Assembly (NCBI RefSeq): GCF_014192915.1
Contig: NZ_JACHYN010000002.1
Location: 620,001 to 684,000, forward strand
Direction of reading: 5' to 3'
Length of the DNA: 64,000 nucleotides
From: Azospirillum sp. OGB3
GTDB taxonomy: Bacteria; Pseudomonadota; Alphaproteobacteria; Azospirillales; Azospirillaceae
Below the pieces are notes generated by a model. It saw only the letters and a list, made by a program, of their open reading frames with translations, ran no database searches and had not been told where the DNA came from. Position numbers and translations under genes: made by a program. Below, piece after piece: positions 63,776 through 64,000 of this stretch. How positions within the stretch are numbered: the stretch's first letter is position 1; the number at the start of each line of letters is the position of its first letter.

Positions 63776-64000
63776 ATGGATCTGAATTCCGCCCAGGTGG
63801 TCGGGGCCGCGGCGAAGGCTCACGACATCACGATGTGGGGCCTGTTCTGGCAGGCCGACCTGATCGTCAAGGTCGTGATGCTGATGCTGCTGGTTGCCTC
63901 GGTGTGGTGCTGGGCCATCATCATCGAGAAGTTGATGCGCATCCGCCGCCTGAACGCGCAGGCGGACGCCTTCGAGGAGAGCTTCTGGTCCGGCGGCTCG
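63776..64000 (+). CDS. tolQ: TolQ (N-terminal part, cut by the window end)
   Basis: First 75 residues of the inner-membrane proton-channel subunit of the Tol-Pal system. The visible part has MWGLFWQADLIVKVVMLMLLVASVWCWAIIIEKLMRIRRL, the first membrane helix of TolQ. It follows ybgC by 5 bases as in standard ybgC-tolQRAB-pal clusters. Confidence 0.93.
   Translation, partial: MDLNSAQVVGAAAKAHDITMWGLFWQADLIVKVVMLMLLVASVWCWAIIIEKLMRIRRLNAQADAFEESFWSGGS

Overview
The window looks like the main chromosome of a Rhodospirillales alphaproteobacterium, most likely an Azospirillum. Grounds are the very high GC content, alphaproteobacterial gene orders (rluD-rpoH, ctaB/ctaG/coxC/surf1, ispH-thrB-rnhA, zapA-6S RNA-fthC, ruvCAB-ybgC-tolQ) and C/G-rich dispersed palindromes. 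The genus is an inference from content, not a database match. Almost all genes are housekeeping or metabolic. There is no prophage, CRISPR array, rRNA operon or classical insertion sequence.

Layout. 0-3.7 kb: rpoH (cut by the window edge), rluD, a small membrane protein, threonine aldolase and two identical tRNA-Glu(CTC) genes. 3.7-11.7 kb: a Sel1-SLT transglycosylase, an ECF sigma factor, a DUF1328 protein, a PepSY-like secreted protein, a YjbH-type envelope protein, a GcvR-like ACT protein and TldD. 11.8-20.2 kb: a DUF3422 protein, then an aa3-type cytochrome c oxidase operon (coxB, coxA, ctaB, a 44-residue coxF-like protein, ctaG, coxC, a DUF983 protein, surf1). 20.2-27.2 kb: M32 carboxypeptidase, a GH5 glycosidase, thrC, an M16 peptidase, a GNAT acetyltransferase and a small unknown protein. 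27.2-36.0 kb: yqgE, a DsbD/ScsB reductase with a peroxiredoxin, an acyl-CoA ligase, ispH-thrB-rnhA, a lipoprotein and a double-CDGSH protein. 36.0-40.8 kb: a promoter, a tandem glycine riboswitch and gcvT-gcvH-gcvPA-gcvPB. 40.9-53.8 kb: a MotA/MotB-like pair with an OmpA-type lipoprotein, suhB-efp divergent from epmA, an AcuI-type oxidoreductase, a FadL-type porin, a TSUP transporter, thiE, fbaB, two small unknowns and a solitary HicB. 53.8-57.0 kb: gap and tkt. 57.3-64 kb: a coiled-coil protein, zapA, 6S RNA, fthC, ymdB, yebC, ruvCAB, ybgC and the start of tolQ.

The most unusual feature is in ruvC. A 501-bp segment (61061-61561), bounded by perfect 46-bp inverted repeats and coding for a DUF559-type (PD-(D/E)XK-like) nuclease domain, sits exactly at the ruvC stop codon. 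Read straight through, it makes a 355-residue RuvC-DUF559 fusion whose new stop overlaps the ruvA start. Removing the segment on paper restores a TGA stop after residue 181. The same arm sequence ends two non-coding palindromic units at 9493-9631 and 30570-30775. This suggests a family of small palindromic mobile elements, one of which carries a nuclease gene.
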